The position numbers and the translations under genes are program-made. Below are positions 17,265 through 25,567 of a stretch of DNA of 30,812 nt, piece after piece; the stretch's first letter is position 1; each line of letters opens with the position of its first letter. Below the pieces are notes generated by a model. That model did not search any database and was not told the origin of the DNA. It saw only the letters and a list, made by a program, of their open reading frames with translations. The DNA is from SMXL01 sp964527795 (lineage in GTDB: Bacteria > Bacteroidota > Rhodothermia > Rhodothermales > UBA10348), in assembly GCA_964527795.1 (NCBI GenBank), contig CAZGOS010000011.1, forward strand, positions 1 through 30,812, in the 5' to 3' direction.

Positions 17265-18314
17265 TCAAGATTGCCGAATTACGAGACTGATATCAGAGGC
17301 TACCATCTCTTCGATCATCTGATCGAGCGTGTATTCCGGCTCCCAACCCAATACGCGTTTCGCTTTTGAGGCATCTCCAACGAGCAGATCGACTTCTGCT
17401 GCGCGAAAATATCGCGGATCAATCTCAACAAGGACCGTACCGTTTTCTTTCGAGATTCCTTTTTCATCCAACCCCTCCCCTTCCCACAATAGTGATACGC
17501 CGGCTGCGGCAAATGCCTTCTCGCAGAATTCCCGAACGGTTGACGTTCGACCGGTTGCCAGCACAAAATCATCCGGATTGTCCTGCTGAAGCATAATCCA
17601 CATACCTCGTACATAATCCCTGGCATGTCCCCAGTCACGGGCTGCGTCGAGATTTCCCAGATACAGTCGATGATCAATGCCCTGACTGATTTTTGCAGCA
17701 GAACGCGTGATCTTACGGGTGACGAACGTCTCGCCACGAATCGGACTCTCGTGATTGAAGAGAATGCCGTTGCAAGCATACATACCGTAGGCTTCCCGAT
17801 AGTTAACCGTAATCCAATAGGCGTACAGTTTTGCCACACCGTACGGGCTCCTTGGATAAAAAGGCGTTGACTCAGACTGCGGCACCTCCTGAGCCATTCC
17901 AAACAGTTCACTCGTCGAAGCCTGATAAAACCGCGAACTTTTACCAAGACCCAGAATTCGGACGGCTTCCAACAATCTCAACACACCGACGGCGTCCGCG
18001 TTGGCCGTGTATTCAGGCGTGTCGAAACTGACCTGGACATGGCTCTGAGCTCCCAGATTGTAGATTTCATCCGGTTGAACTTCCTGTACGATGCGGATCA
18101 GATTGGTCGAATCGGTTAAATCGCCGTAATGAAGATGAAACCGTACGTCTCCCTCGTGAGGATCTTGATAGAGGTGATCGATTCTGCCGGTATTAAACGA
18201 ACTCGCTCTTCGTTTTATACCGTGAATACGATACCCTTTCTCGAGAAGGAATTCGCTTAGATAGGCACCATCCTGTCCGGTGACGCCGGTTATGAGTGCG
18301 GTCTTTGATGACAT
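17265..18314 (-). CDS. gmd: GDP-mannose 4,6-dehydratase
   Basis: Converts GDP-D-mannose to GDP-4-keto-6-deoxymannose, the branch point to GDP-fucose, rhamnose and related sugars. It is a 349-residue extended SDR with GVTGQDGAYL (residues 10-19), IKRRASSFNTGRI and the active site Thr134/Glu136 (STSELFG) with Tyr158-x3-Lys162 (YGVAK). The NHESPIRGETFVTRKITR segment is diagnostic of Gmd. No fucose synthase or reductase follows within the window, so the next enzyme must be elsewhere. It is first in the minus-strand pair with UDP-glucose dehydrogenase. Confidence 0.95.
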   Translation of the reverse strand: MSSKTALITGVTGQDGAYLSEFLLEKGYRIHGIKRRASSFNTGRIDHLYQDPHEGDVRFHLHYGDLTDSTNLIRIVQEVQPDEIYNLGAQSHVQVSFDTPEYTANADAVGVLRLLEAVRILGLGKSSRFYQASTSELFGMAQEVPQSESTPFYPRSPYGVAKLYAYWITVNYREAYGMYACNGILFNHESPIRGETFVTRKITRSAAKISQGIDHRLYLGNLDAARDWGHARDYVRGMWIMLQQDNPDDFVLATGRTSTVREFCEKAFAAAGVSLLWEGEGLDEKGISKENGTVLVEIDPRYFRAAEVDLLVGDASKAKRVLGWEPEYTLDQMIEEMVASDISLVIRQS

Positions 18315-19097
18315 CAGGATTGAATTAAGATGGCTGGTCTAAAATCCCTCTGGCTTTCAGGTGATTCGTGCTCACTATGAAATCCTGTAGTCGGAGTACC
18401 TGGCTTGCAGAGTCGTGAACGAGACCAAGATACGCGGGTTGCCGCCGTAGGACGCCTTGACCTCACATTTAATTCGAATTTCGGGAAACGATTCGTTAAT
18501 AATTATACAGGTAGAACGTACGTTGCATGAAATCGTTGTTCGATCGTAGGGTAGAAGACACGGTTGACGTGTAGTAAAATAGCGCACCCACCAAGTCGGT
18601 AAATGACTCACGTCGTGCGGCTTGTTTACATAAGTGGATGAATTATATTACATTAAGGTCTCTTCCTATGCTGACGTGCAGGATTCTCACCAACGCTGAT
18701 TCAGCACGTTTCGCGTGAGCCCTCTCCTGACCCACTCCGGTATTCTGAACCGGCCACCCTTATGGAGGGATTACTCATGAGTGATTCTACATCTCACCTT
18801 TTACAGTTCCCACTCATCTTCGTGTGTAGCCTGGAAACGACGCTCTGAAGCCTCTACGGTTTCGTTGTGAGTCTCCTTAGGATACTCGGTGGCCCCTGTG
18901 AATAGGCTTGGTCCAAACTATAGTGCTGTGTGATTAGACGACTTATATAGACGAACATATTTCAGATAGAGAACAAATTTTCTCACCGTCCGAATGCCTG
19001 GCCGTACTGGCACGCAACTTGCTCATACTTGAAATCCCTCATACTGTCGAAATTTTATGAGACAGATTAACCCACCCGTTGATGCTCGCCTGAGTTA
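18315..19097. other. 783-bp gap between divergent genes; no gene recognised
   Basis: This stretch separates gmd (minus) from the WecA-like gene (plus) and presumably holds promoters for both. Short open frames exist on both strands, but none has a usable ribosome site, a recognisable motif or codon use like its neighbours. No tRNA cloverleaf, tandem repeat or strong hairpin was found by eye. Confidence 0.5.
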
Positions 19098-19970
19098 ATG
19101 ACCCCTTTTCTGCTTGCTGCATCTTTAATAATTGCTTTCGCATCCTCGAGTCTCCTCGTGCCGGTTGTGCGCCGTGTAGCTATCGCGCGTGGTTGGGTGG
19201 ATACCCCTGATACTGAACGCAAGAATCACGACCGTCCTACACCGAACGTTGGCGGGATTGCAATAGTCGCCGGATTTGCACTTGGCTTGCTCAGTCTTTT
19301 GGCTTTTAAGGGCCTTTTTGCATTCGATATTTCCATGCCCCATCTAGTACTGCTCGGCGGCGCCCTGGCGATGGTGCTACTGGGCTTCTACGACGATATC
19401 CGCGGACTGAGCTTCAAAAGAAAGTTTTTCTTCCAGGTTGTTGTGGCTTATTTCCTGTTGAGTGCAGGTTATCGCTTCGACGTCTCCGATCTGTCGTTTA
19501 TCGGTCTGGATCCATATAACTCTGCTTTGTTGTCGATTCCGCTCACGCTCATCTGGATTGTAGGGATTATCAATGCCGTGAATCTTCTGGACGGCCTGGA
19601 TGGCCTGGCGAGTGGAGTTTCGATGATCGCTTTTGGAACGTTGGCGCTCATATTCGGCATTCACGGCGGCGATGCAGGCCTGACAGCTATTGCGCTTCTG
19701 ATGATCGGTGCGACGGCAGGCTTTCTCGTATTCAATTTCAATCCCGCTTCGATATTCATGGGTGACTCCGGGAGTCTTTTCCTTGGATATATGCTTGCCG
19801 CTTTTTCGCTGGCTGGTACGACTCACACGGACCCCTTGCTGGCGCTTTTAGTACCCGTTGTTGCCCTTGGTCTACCCGTACTCGACACGGGTCTGTGTAT
19901 GGTGCGTCGCCTAATTGACGGCAGGCTTTCTCGTATTCAATTTCAATCCCGCTTCGATATTCATGGGTGA
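19098..19970 (+). CDS. WecA/TagO-type undecaprenyl-phosphate sugar-1-P transferase, N-terminal part (frame broken)
   Basis: This would transfer a HexNAc-1-phosphate from a UDP-sugar to undecaprenyl phosphate, the first step in making a surface glycan. Many hydrophobic helices are present. The family motifs RKNHDRPTPNVGG, LLGFYDD (Asp99/Asp100) and NAVNLLDGLDGLASG (Asn162, Asp165, Asp168) are intact. A 205-bp tandem duplication beginning at 19712 throws the frame at 19917, so the reading ends at 19970 after 18 foreign residues. The cytoplasmic HIHH-type motif needed for activity lies beyond the break. Removing one repeat copy restores a single 459-residue frame from 19098 to 20682. As written the product is truncated and probably inactive. 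Confidence 0.85.
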   Translation: MTPFLLAASLIIAFASSSLLVPVVRRVAIARGWVDTPDTERKNHDRPTPNVGGIAIVAGFALGLLSLLAFKGLFAFDISMPHLVLLGGALAMVLLGFYDDIRGLSFKRKFFFQVVVAYFLLSAGYRFDVSDLSFIGLDPYNSALLSIPLTLIWIVGIINAVNLLDGLDGLASGVSMIAFGTLALIFGIHGGDAGLTAIALLMIGATAGFLVFNFNPASIFMGDSGSLFLGYMLAAFSLAGTTHTDPLLALLVPVVALGLPVLDTGLCMVRRLIDGRLSRIQFQSRFDIHG

Positions 19971-20121
19971 CTCCGGGAGTCTTTTCCTTGGATATATGCT
20001 TGCCGCTTTTTCGCTGGCTGGTACGACTCACACGGACCCCTTGCTGGCGCTTTTAGTACCCGTTGTTGCCCTTGGTCTACCCGTACTCGACACGGGTCTG
20101 TGTATGGTGCGTCGCCTGATT
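19712..20121 (+). repeat. 205-bp tandem duplication inside the WecA-like gene
   Basis: Copy 1 is 19712-19916 and copy 2 is 19917-20121. By eye they differ at one base (A at 19913, G at 20118). Both copies begin with GACGG and the sequence just after copy 2 is again GACGG, a 5-bp microhomology that explains the join. As 205 is not a multiple of three, the duplication shifts the reading frame. Confidence 0.93.
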
Positions 20122-20682
20122 GACGGTATTTCGCCTTTCTCGCCCGATAGCGACCACATTCACCATCGTCTACGACGTTTCTGGTCAACCCGTACCGCTG
20201 TTCTGATTCTATACGCTGTTTCACTCTGGTTTGGCATTGCCGCCATATTGATATCCGAGTTTGAATTGATTGTCGGATTGCTGATGGTGGGTGTGACGAT
20301 GATTGCCGCTTATGTAGGAATACGAACTCTCGGTTATCTGAATCTTCGCCAGATAATAATCAGGAAGGTTAAGGCTGAACCGCAACTTGCGCTTGAATTT
20401 GCACAGAATGGGGATCACGACGGCGCCGAAATCTTCGAGAAGAAAGAGCTGGAATCGGTGACTCCCGAAGTTGTGGTTCCATTTGATTTGCCGTACGGCG
20501 GAAATGGAGGGAGCCCTACGGTGCACCAGCCCGCTTATACGTTGGACGGCGATCAATCTCTCCCCGCTGAGACCAATGGCCACGACTCCAACGGCCACAG
20601 AGATGGTTCGCCCGATCGCAGAGAAGCGATTCGCACATCCGCCGAAATGGAAAGTCGGGACAAACTTGAACTGATCCCCTGA
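19915..20682 (+). pseudogene. Distal part of the broken WecA-like transferase gene
   Basis: This frame begins inside the second repeat copy, at a TTG without a ribosome site, and repeats the FNPASIFMGDSGSLFLG helix already present in the first part. It then continues with the unique remainder: SDHIHHRLRRF, which holds the family's HIHH motif, two more membrane helices and a hydrophilic tail of about 110 residues rich in Asp, Glu, Asn, Gly and His. The tail is longer than in textbook WecA but common in Bacteroidota homologues. On its own it lacks the DD and NLLDGLDGL motifs and cannot be a working enzyme. It could be expressed only with a frameshift, or if the duplication is an assembly error. 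Confidence 0.8.
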
Positions 20683-20843
20683 TAGGCTGGAAACGAACAC
20701 GACTAATCTCTATCTCCTCTCCGTACGACTTCTCGTCGTGATTGGCACAGGTTTTGGAGTAATACTGAAAGATTGAATTCCGCCTGACTCCAATTGCTCT
20801 GGATGTACGTCGTGCCAGCATCTAAATTTACCGCGCGTATTAA

Positions 20844-22262
20844 ATGATGAATCCGACCCTCAACATGGATCTGGTACAAGAAGACACGAAGAATCTGCCG
20901 CAGACAGGACCCCTCGGACTTCTTGGGGATAAACTTGAAAACAAAGAGGCGGTCGTTTGTGTAGTGGGTCTTGGCTATGTTGGACTTCCGATCGCTGTTT
21001 CGTATGCCGGGAAGGGCTACCGGACGTGCGGTATCGATTTGGATATTGAACGCGTACTCAAGCTCAACTCCGGCATCTCGTGTATTCAGGATGTAGCGAC
21101 CGCTGATGTTAAAAAAGCGATAGATGAGAATCTGTTCGAGGCGTTTGATCATTTCTCACCGGTGGCTGAATCCGATGTCGTCTTCATCTGCGTGCCCACG
21201 CCTGTCACTGCGCACAAAGATCCCGATACGAGTTACATAACCAGCGCCACGAAGTCGATTTCGCCGCATCTGCGTGCAGGGCAACTTGTTATCCTCAAGA
21301 GCACGACGTTTCCAAATACAACTGAGGACCTTGTACTTCCGATACTTGAGGAGAGCGCGAAGAAAAACGGCCTCGTTGTCGGCCAGGATTATGCGCTTGC
21401 CTTCAGTCCCGAACGGGTCGATCCTGGTAATCAGCAGTTCCACACCGAGAATACACCGATCGTGGTGGGCGGCGTAACAACGGCGTGTACAGAAGTAGCC
21501 GCACTTGCCGTGAGTAAGATTGTCGGCGACGTCCATAAGGTATCGAGCCCGCGTGTTGCGGAAATGAGTAAACTGCTCGAAAACATCTTTCGATCTGTGA
21601 ACATTGCGCTGGCCAATGAATTGGCGCGTCTGTGCGATCGAATGGGTGATCTATCTATGTGGGAGGTTGTGGAAGCCGCCAAATCGAAGCCGTTCGGGTT
21701 CATGCCGTTTTATCCGGGCCCGGGGCTCGGAGGTCACTGCATTCCGATCGATCCCTATTACCTGTCATGGCTTGCCCGTAAGTACGATTTTGAGACGAGC
21801 TTCATTACGTTGTCGGCGCGCGTGAACGAAGAAATGCCGTTTTACGTGGCGGGCGCGGTTATGCGCGCTATTGCGAGCCAGCCGGTTGCGCTTGAAGATG
21901 CCAAAGTCTTGATTCTGGGTGTGGCGTTCAAACGCGATGTGGACGATACGCGTCACTCTCCGGCCCTGAGGATCTGCGAAATCCTTCGCGACGGCGGTGT
22001 AGAGCACCTCGCATACAGCGATCCATATGTTCCAGAAATGCGCGTTGACTCGTCGAATGGTGCCGAAGTATACAGATCGATCGATCTGACAGAGGAAACG
22101 GTCCGTGAGCACGATGTAGTGGTTATTGTCACCGACCATTCGGCAATTCCGTATGAGATGATCGTCGCAAACGCATCGCACATTGTTGATACGCGAAATG
22201 CCCTGAAAAACGTCCCCCACGATCCACAAAAGGTCTCTTTACTTGGAAGTGGACGGTTCTGA
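20844..22262 (+). CDS. UDP-N-acetyl-hexosamine 6-dehydrogenase (WbpA/WecC type)
   Basis: A 472-residue nucleotide-sugar dehydrogenase of the UDP-GlcNAc/ManNAc branch. The Rossmann motif VVGLGYVGLP appears near residue 41, after a longer N-terminus than usual. KSTTFPNTTEDLV and FSPERVDPGN are typical of the UDP-HexNAc group rather than of UDP-glucose dehydrogenase. GPGLGGHCIPIDPYYL holds the catalytic Cys299, and the C-terminal domain has ILGVAFKRDVDDTRHSPALRI. It makes a UDP-HexNAc uronic acid for a surface polysaccharide. The tandem ATG at 20844/20847 leaves the exact start open. It ends 49 bp before the first lasso gene on the same strand, so read-through is possible. Confidence 0.9.
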   Translation: MMNPTLNMDLVQEDTKNLPQTGPLGLLGDKLENKEAVVCVVGLGYVGLPIAVSYAGKGYRTCGIDLDIERVLKLNSGISCIQDVATADVKKAIDENLFEAFDHFSPVAESDVVFICVPTPVTAHKDPDTSYITSATKSISPHLRAGQLVILKSTTFPNTTEDLVLPILEESAKKNGLVVGQDYALAFSPERVDPGNQQFHTENTPIVVGGVTTACTEVAALAVSKIVGDVHKVSSPRVAEMSKLLENIFRSVNIALANELARLCDRMGDLSMWEVVEAAKSKPFGFMPFYPGPGLGGHCIPIDPYYLSWLARKYDFETSFITLSARVNEEMPFYVAGAVMRAIASQPVALEDAKVLILGVAFKRDVDDTRHSPALRICEILRDGGVEHLAYSDPYVPEMRVDSSNGAEVYRSIDLTEETVREHDVVVIVTDHSAIPYEMIVANASHIVDTRNALKNVPHDPQKVSLLGSGRF

Positions 22263-22311
22263 ATTTTATCTGTTTATTCCATTGGTACAACAAATATTGC
22301 CAGGAAATGAT

Positions 22312-22602
22312 ATGATTACTGAGGATGCCATTATTGCTGCTTCGACAAGTATCGAAACAGCTGAGCTCGACGGTGAAGCCGTACTCCTTGATATCAATAC
22401 CGGACTGTATTACGGATTGAGCAGCGTGGGAGCACGAATCATGGCCATATTGACCGAGCCCACGCGCGTCCGTGCGATCGTAGAACAGCTTCAATCAGAA
22501 TATGATGTTGAATTGGATCGGCTTCGGAGTGATATTCTGCAGTTTCTCGGGGACATGGAAGATCGAAAGCTCATTCATACGCTGAACGGTGAAGTGGTTT
22601 AA
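22312..22602 (+). CDS. Lasso peptide B1: PqqD-like leader-recognition protein
   Basis: A 96-residue stand-alone PqqD-like (RRE) protein that binds the leader of the precursor and presents it to the protease. The pattern is a core of DGEAVLLDINTGLYYGLSSVG followed by AILTEPTRVRAIVEQLQSEYDVE and a C-terminal helix DILQFLGDMEDRKLI, the usual winged-helix order. The start at 22312 is chosen over an upstream in-frame codon at 22243 because AGGAAA lies about 6 nt before it and the protein then has the normal PqqD length. It overlaps the next gene by 14 bp, which indicates coupled translation. Confidence 0.88.
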   Translation: MITEDAIIAASTSIETAELDGEAVLLDINTGLYYGLSSVGARIMAILTEPTRVRAIVEQLQSEYDVELDRLRSDILQFLGDMEDRKLIHTLNGEVV

Positions 22603-23041
22603 ATTTATTCGACTTTCCTGGGCTGAAAAGCTGTTGTTCCTCCAGATAGCCTTTCTACTTCTTGTAACGAGATTTGGACTACTCTGGGTTCCATACAACA
22701 CGATTCTTAAGCATTTCGCCTACCTCTCCAAACCTTCTCGCAATGCGGACGATTTTCCAGAGTCCAGGCAGCGTTATTTGGAATCAGTCGTTTATCTCAC
22801 CAACGCCGCGGGTAGACGTGTGCTTGGGTCCAAACCTTGTTTGCCGAAAGCCCTCGTGGTTGAATGCCTGCTGAAGCGACGGGGCCTGGATGCGTCGCTT
22901 CGAATAGGGGTGACGAAAAGTGCTGAAAATCAGCTCCTCGCCCACGCCTGGGTCGAGCATAACGGCGATATTATCATCGGAGGTCGACTCTCGGAAGCTC
23001 GCTATGCCCGTCTTCGACCGCTAAAATCCAAAGTTCGTTGA
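22589..23041 (+). CDS. Lasso peptide B2: transglutaminase-like leader peptidase
   Basis: A 150-residue protein that should cut the leader from the precursor. It starts with GTG inside the end of B1. The C-terminal half shows the transglutaminase-like signature: KPCLPKALVVECLLKRRGLDASLRIGV with nucleophile Cys84, and LLAHAWVEHNG with His119. The third residue of the triad (Asp) is not certain; Asp127 is the nearest candidate. The split into separate B1 and B2 proteins is a known alternative to the fused McjB. Its stop codon overlaps the cyclase start (TTGA), so B1, B2 and C form a tightly packed unit. A hydrophobic helix at about residues 15-33 may contact the membrane. Confidence 0.88.
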   Translation: MKWFKFIRLSWAEKLLFLQIAFLLLVTRFGLLWVPYNTILKHFAYLSKPSRNADDFPESRQRYLESVVYLTNAAGRRVLGSKPCLPKALVVECLLKRRGLDASLRIGVTKSAENQLLAHAWVEHNGDIIIGGRLSEARYARLRPLKSKVR

Positions 23042-24987
23042 GTGGAATTGCAGGAATTTATTCTCTAGAGGGGGAGATCATTGAGGAAGCTCGCCTCCAC
23101 TCAGTGATCGACAGGCTGGCACATCGCGGTAGAGATGCGGTAGCAGTATGGCACTCAGGATCTGTGGGCCTGGGTCAATGCATGAGTTGGACGACGCCCG
23201 AAGCAGTTAATGTAGCGCTTCCCCTGTATCACTCTGCCTCAGAATTGACGCTCGTCGCTGACGCTCGCATCGACAATCGCAACGAGCTGATTGCACTTCT
23301 CAACACCGATCGCTCAATATCGGACGAAGAGCTTATTTTACGAGCCTACCAAAAATGGGGGGAATCTTGCGCTTCGAAACTCATAGGAGCTTTTGCGTTT
23401 GCCGTCTGGAATGACCGAGAGAAGCAGCTATTCTGCGCTCGCGATTTTGCCGGTGTTCGACCGTTTTATTTTTCTTTTCATCCAGGTCGTTTTTTTTGCT
23501 TCGGATCCGAGATCAAGGCTCTGTTGGCTCTCGGGGACATTCCGACGGATGTAAACGAGGATCGCATCGCAGATTTTCTGGCCCAGATAACCGTCGATCA
23601 TTCGTATACGTTTTACCGCCACGTCGAACGATTACCCGCTGGGCATACCATAACTGTCAGTGCTCGAGGTTGCCGCCGTGAGCGGTATTTCGAGTACGAT
23701 CCCGCATATGAACTGCGCCTTAATACGGATGAAGAGTACGCGGAATCGTTCAATGAAATCTTTCATGATGCCGTAAAAGCTCGGTTGCGCACCCGGGATT
23801 CAGTCGCGACCACACTGAGCGGCGGCCTCGATTCAGCCTCAATTACCGGGTTGGCCGTCAATTTGTCCGAGGATAGCAACCGCCCACCAATTCACACGTT
23901 TTCTGCCGTGTTTGATGAGGTCAGGTCCTGCGACGAGCGTGAATATATCGAACCGTTTCTCAGACAGATTCGAGTAACCCCGCACTTCATTGCGGGCGAC
24001 CAGCAACACCCCCTTGGCGACCTGAACACCATGTTGGCGTACCAGGACGAGCCTTTCACAGCGCCAAATGCAGCCATGATGTGGCTGATTTATCAGGCAA
24101 TCAGTGCAGAGAACATCCGCGTAGTTATGAGTGGACATGGAGGCGATGAAACTGTATCGCAGGGGTTCGGCTATCTGAAAGAACTTGCGTCAGCACGAAA
24201 TTGGAGAACTCTTGCTCGCGAGTTGCGCCCACTGGCGCGACAAACTGATCAATCATTCGGGAGAAGCCTGTTTAACTACATGAAATATGGGTTGGCGCCA
24301 CGCGAACCCAGTACTATTCGCCAGCGACTTCATGGACGCATATGGCGTGAACTCTCCCGGATCGTAGACAAACGATCAGGTAATGAAGTTTTCGCTTCAG
24401 CCAATCCAGTCGACCTCATGACATCGGATTTTCGAGAGCGAACCAGAATTGACGAGAGATTATCGCACTGGCGTCGCAGTCAACCTCAGAAGACACAGAC
24501 AGAACGGGAACGTCATTTCAAGATCCTGACAGATCCGCTTCAACAGACTGCACTGGAGGTACTTGACAGGACAGCCCGTGCACACGGACTCGAGCTTCGA
24601 TTTCCATTTTGGGATCGGCGTGTAGTTGAGTACTGCCTTTCGATACCGCCTGATCAAAAATTGAGAACTGGTTACGGTCGATATGTCCTTCGTAGGGGCA
24701 TGGAAGGGATTCTGCCGGATCAGATCCGGTGGAGATTTGACAAAACGGATTTTACACCGAATCTACTGCACGGTCTTCGGGAAAACGATCAACATCTACT
24801 TCAGAGTACGGTGAAAAGGTTAACTGCGATTGGTGAATTCGTGGAAATCTCGGCCGTAAATGACATTATTGATCGCGTAAGTCATCAAACTGCGACCATA
24901 CCAGAAATGGGTACATTGTTGAATGTTGCTCTTTTAGACATATGGATGAAGTCAGAAAAAAACAGATTCCAGATAACGACAATCTGA
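23038..24987 (+). CDS. Lasso peptide C: asparagine-synthetase-like macrolactam cyclase
   Basis: A 649-residue asparagine synthetase B homologue. It should adenylate an Asp or Glu side chain of the core and join it to the new N-terminus around the threaded tail. The glutaminase-like N-terminal domain (about 1-205) begins MSGIAGIYS: the amidotransferase nucleophile Cys2 is Ser, as expected for a cyclase that needs no ammonia. The PP-loop ATP site is SGGLDSAS (261-268) and GHGGDE appears later. The start is TTG at 23038, overlapping the B2 stop. Its C-terminal region (LELRFPFWDRRVVEYCLSIP) is typical of the synthetase domain. It ends 109 bp before precursor A1. Confidence 0.92.
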   Translation: MSGIAGIYSLEGEIIEEARLHSVIDRLAHRGRDAVAVWHSGSVGLGQCMSWTTPEAVNVALPLYHSASELTLVADARIDNRNELIALLNTDRSISDEELILRAYQKWGESCASKLIGAFAFAVWNDREKQLFCARDFAGVRPFYFSFHPGRFFCFGSEIKALLALGDIPTDVNEDRIADFLAQITVDHSYTFYRHVERLPAGHTITVSARGCRRERYFEYDPAYELRLNTDEEYAESFNEIFHDAVKARLRTRDSVATTLSGGLDSASITGLAVNLSEDSNRPPIHTFSAVFDEVRSCDEREYIEPFLRQIRVTPHFIAGDQQHPLGDLNTMLAYQDEPFTAPNAAMMWLIYQAISAENIRVVMSGHGGDETVSQGFGYLKELASARNWRTLARELRPLARQTDQSFGRSLFNYMKYGLAPREPSTIRQRLHGRIWRELSRIVDKRSGNEVFASANPVDLMTSDFRERTRIDERLSHWRRSQPQKTQTERERHFKILTDPLQQTALEVLDRTARAHGLELRFPFWDRRVVEYCLSIPPDQKLRTGYGRYVLRRGMEGILPDQIRWRFDKTDFTPNLLHGLRENDQHLLQSTVKRLTAIGEFVEISAVNDIIDRVSHQTATIPEMGTLLNVALLDIWMKSEKNRFQITTI

Positions 24988-25096
24988 AAAATAATCGTAC
25001 TTCAGATTAGTACGGCACGCATGTTGTCGTAGTCATGAGCAATAGTGTGCCTGTGTAGACGGCACGATTAATATTAACACGTCTTTCACTACTAGG

Positions 25097-25264
25097 ATGA
25101 AGGAAAACAGAAATGAAAAGATCGCCTATCAAGCTCCAAAACTCGTGGAGTATGGTGATATCAGGAAATTGACCACTGCGGCGTGTGGCACGCCGAATGG
25201 GATGGATGCGGAGTACTACCTGGGTCACTTTAATAACCTCGATGGCGACTGTAGTTTTAGTTAA
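25097..25264 (+). CDS. Lasso peptide precursor A1 (55 aa)
   Basis: A 55-codon gene beginning MKENRNEKIAYQAPKL. The leader has the lasso pattern YxxPxLxxxGxxxxxT: Tyr11, Pro14, Leu16, Gly20, Thr26 (and Thr27). A conserved Thr normally sits at position -2 of the core. With Thr27 in that role the core starts ACGTPNGMD at Ala29, and Asp37 is position 9, a standard 9-residue ring; with Thr26 the ring would be 10, which is unusual. The tail holds EYYLGHFNNLDGDCSFS. Cys30 and Cys52 could form a disulfide between ring and tail. The last residue is Ser55, a fit for the adjacent kinase. In-frame stops upstream and no other start codon make 25097 the only start. A hairpin follows. Confidence 0.85.
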   Translation: MKENRNEKIAYQAPKLVEYGDIRKLTTAACGTPNGMDAEYYLGHFNNLDGDCSFS

Positions 25265-25362
25265 TCGGTATGGTGTGCGTCAGTGAGCGACCCGGACGCC
25301 TCCTTTCGAGGGTATGAGCTGCTTGGCTCTTGGTGACGTACAAAATCCATCACCCGTTAATG

Positions 25363-25405
25363 ATAGGCCTTTCAGGTGGGCAATTCGACCACCTGAAAGG
25401 CCTAT
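25363..25405 (+). terminator. Hairpin after precursor A1 (terminator or processing site)
   Basis: A perfect 17-bp inverted repeat: ATAGGCCTTTCAGGTGG (25363-25379), a 9-nt loop, and CCACCTGAAAGGCCTAT (25389-25405). Only a weak T-run follows (TTTGTG), so partial termination or 3'-end stabilisation of the precursor mRNA is as likely as full termination. It lies between A1 and the kinase gene. The rest of the 303-bp gap (25265-25567) shows nothing recognisable. Confidence 0.8.
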
Positions 25406-25567
25406 TTGTGCCTATCTCTGTTTTCGTCTTGTTTTACGGACAATTTCTCTGGAGATTGATCTGGTTAATTAGCCCCCGAACGAAGTACTCTGCCTATTGC
25501 ACCTGTATCGTGACGTAGCAGCAGCCTTGGGATCTCCATAATTGATGAGCATTAAGACATCGGAACC

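Noticed and set aside
18375..18611. A 78-codon minus-strand frame upstream of gmd
   Set aside because: No motif, no ribosome site, and composition unlike coding sequence in the window.
18762..18848. A 28-codon plus-strand frame starting ATGGAGGGATTACTC
   Set aside because: Considered as a leader peptide for the polysaccharide genes, but no ribosome site, no attenuator-like hairpin and over 200 bp from the next gene.
22243..22311. Longer start for the PqqD-like B1 protein
   Set aside because: The upstream start lacks a ribosome site and adds 23 residues not seen in stand-alone PqqD proteins; 22312 has AGGAAA in place.
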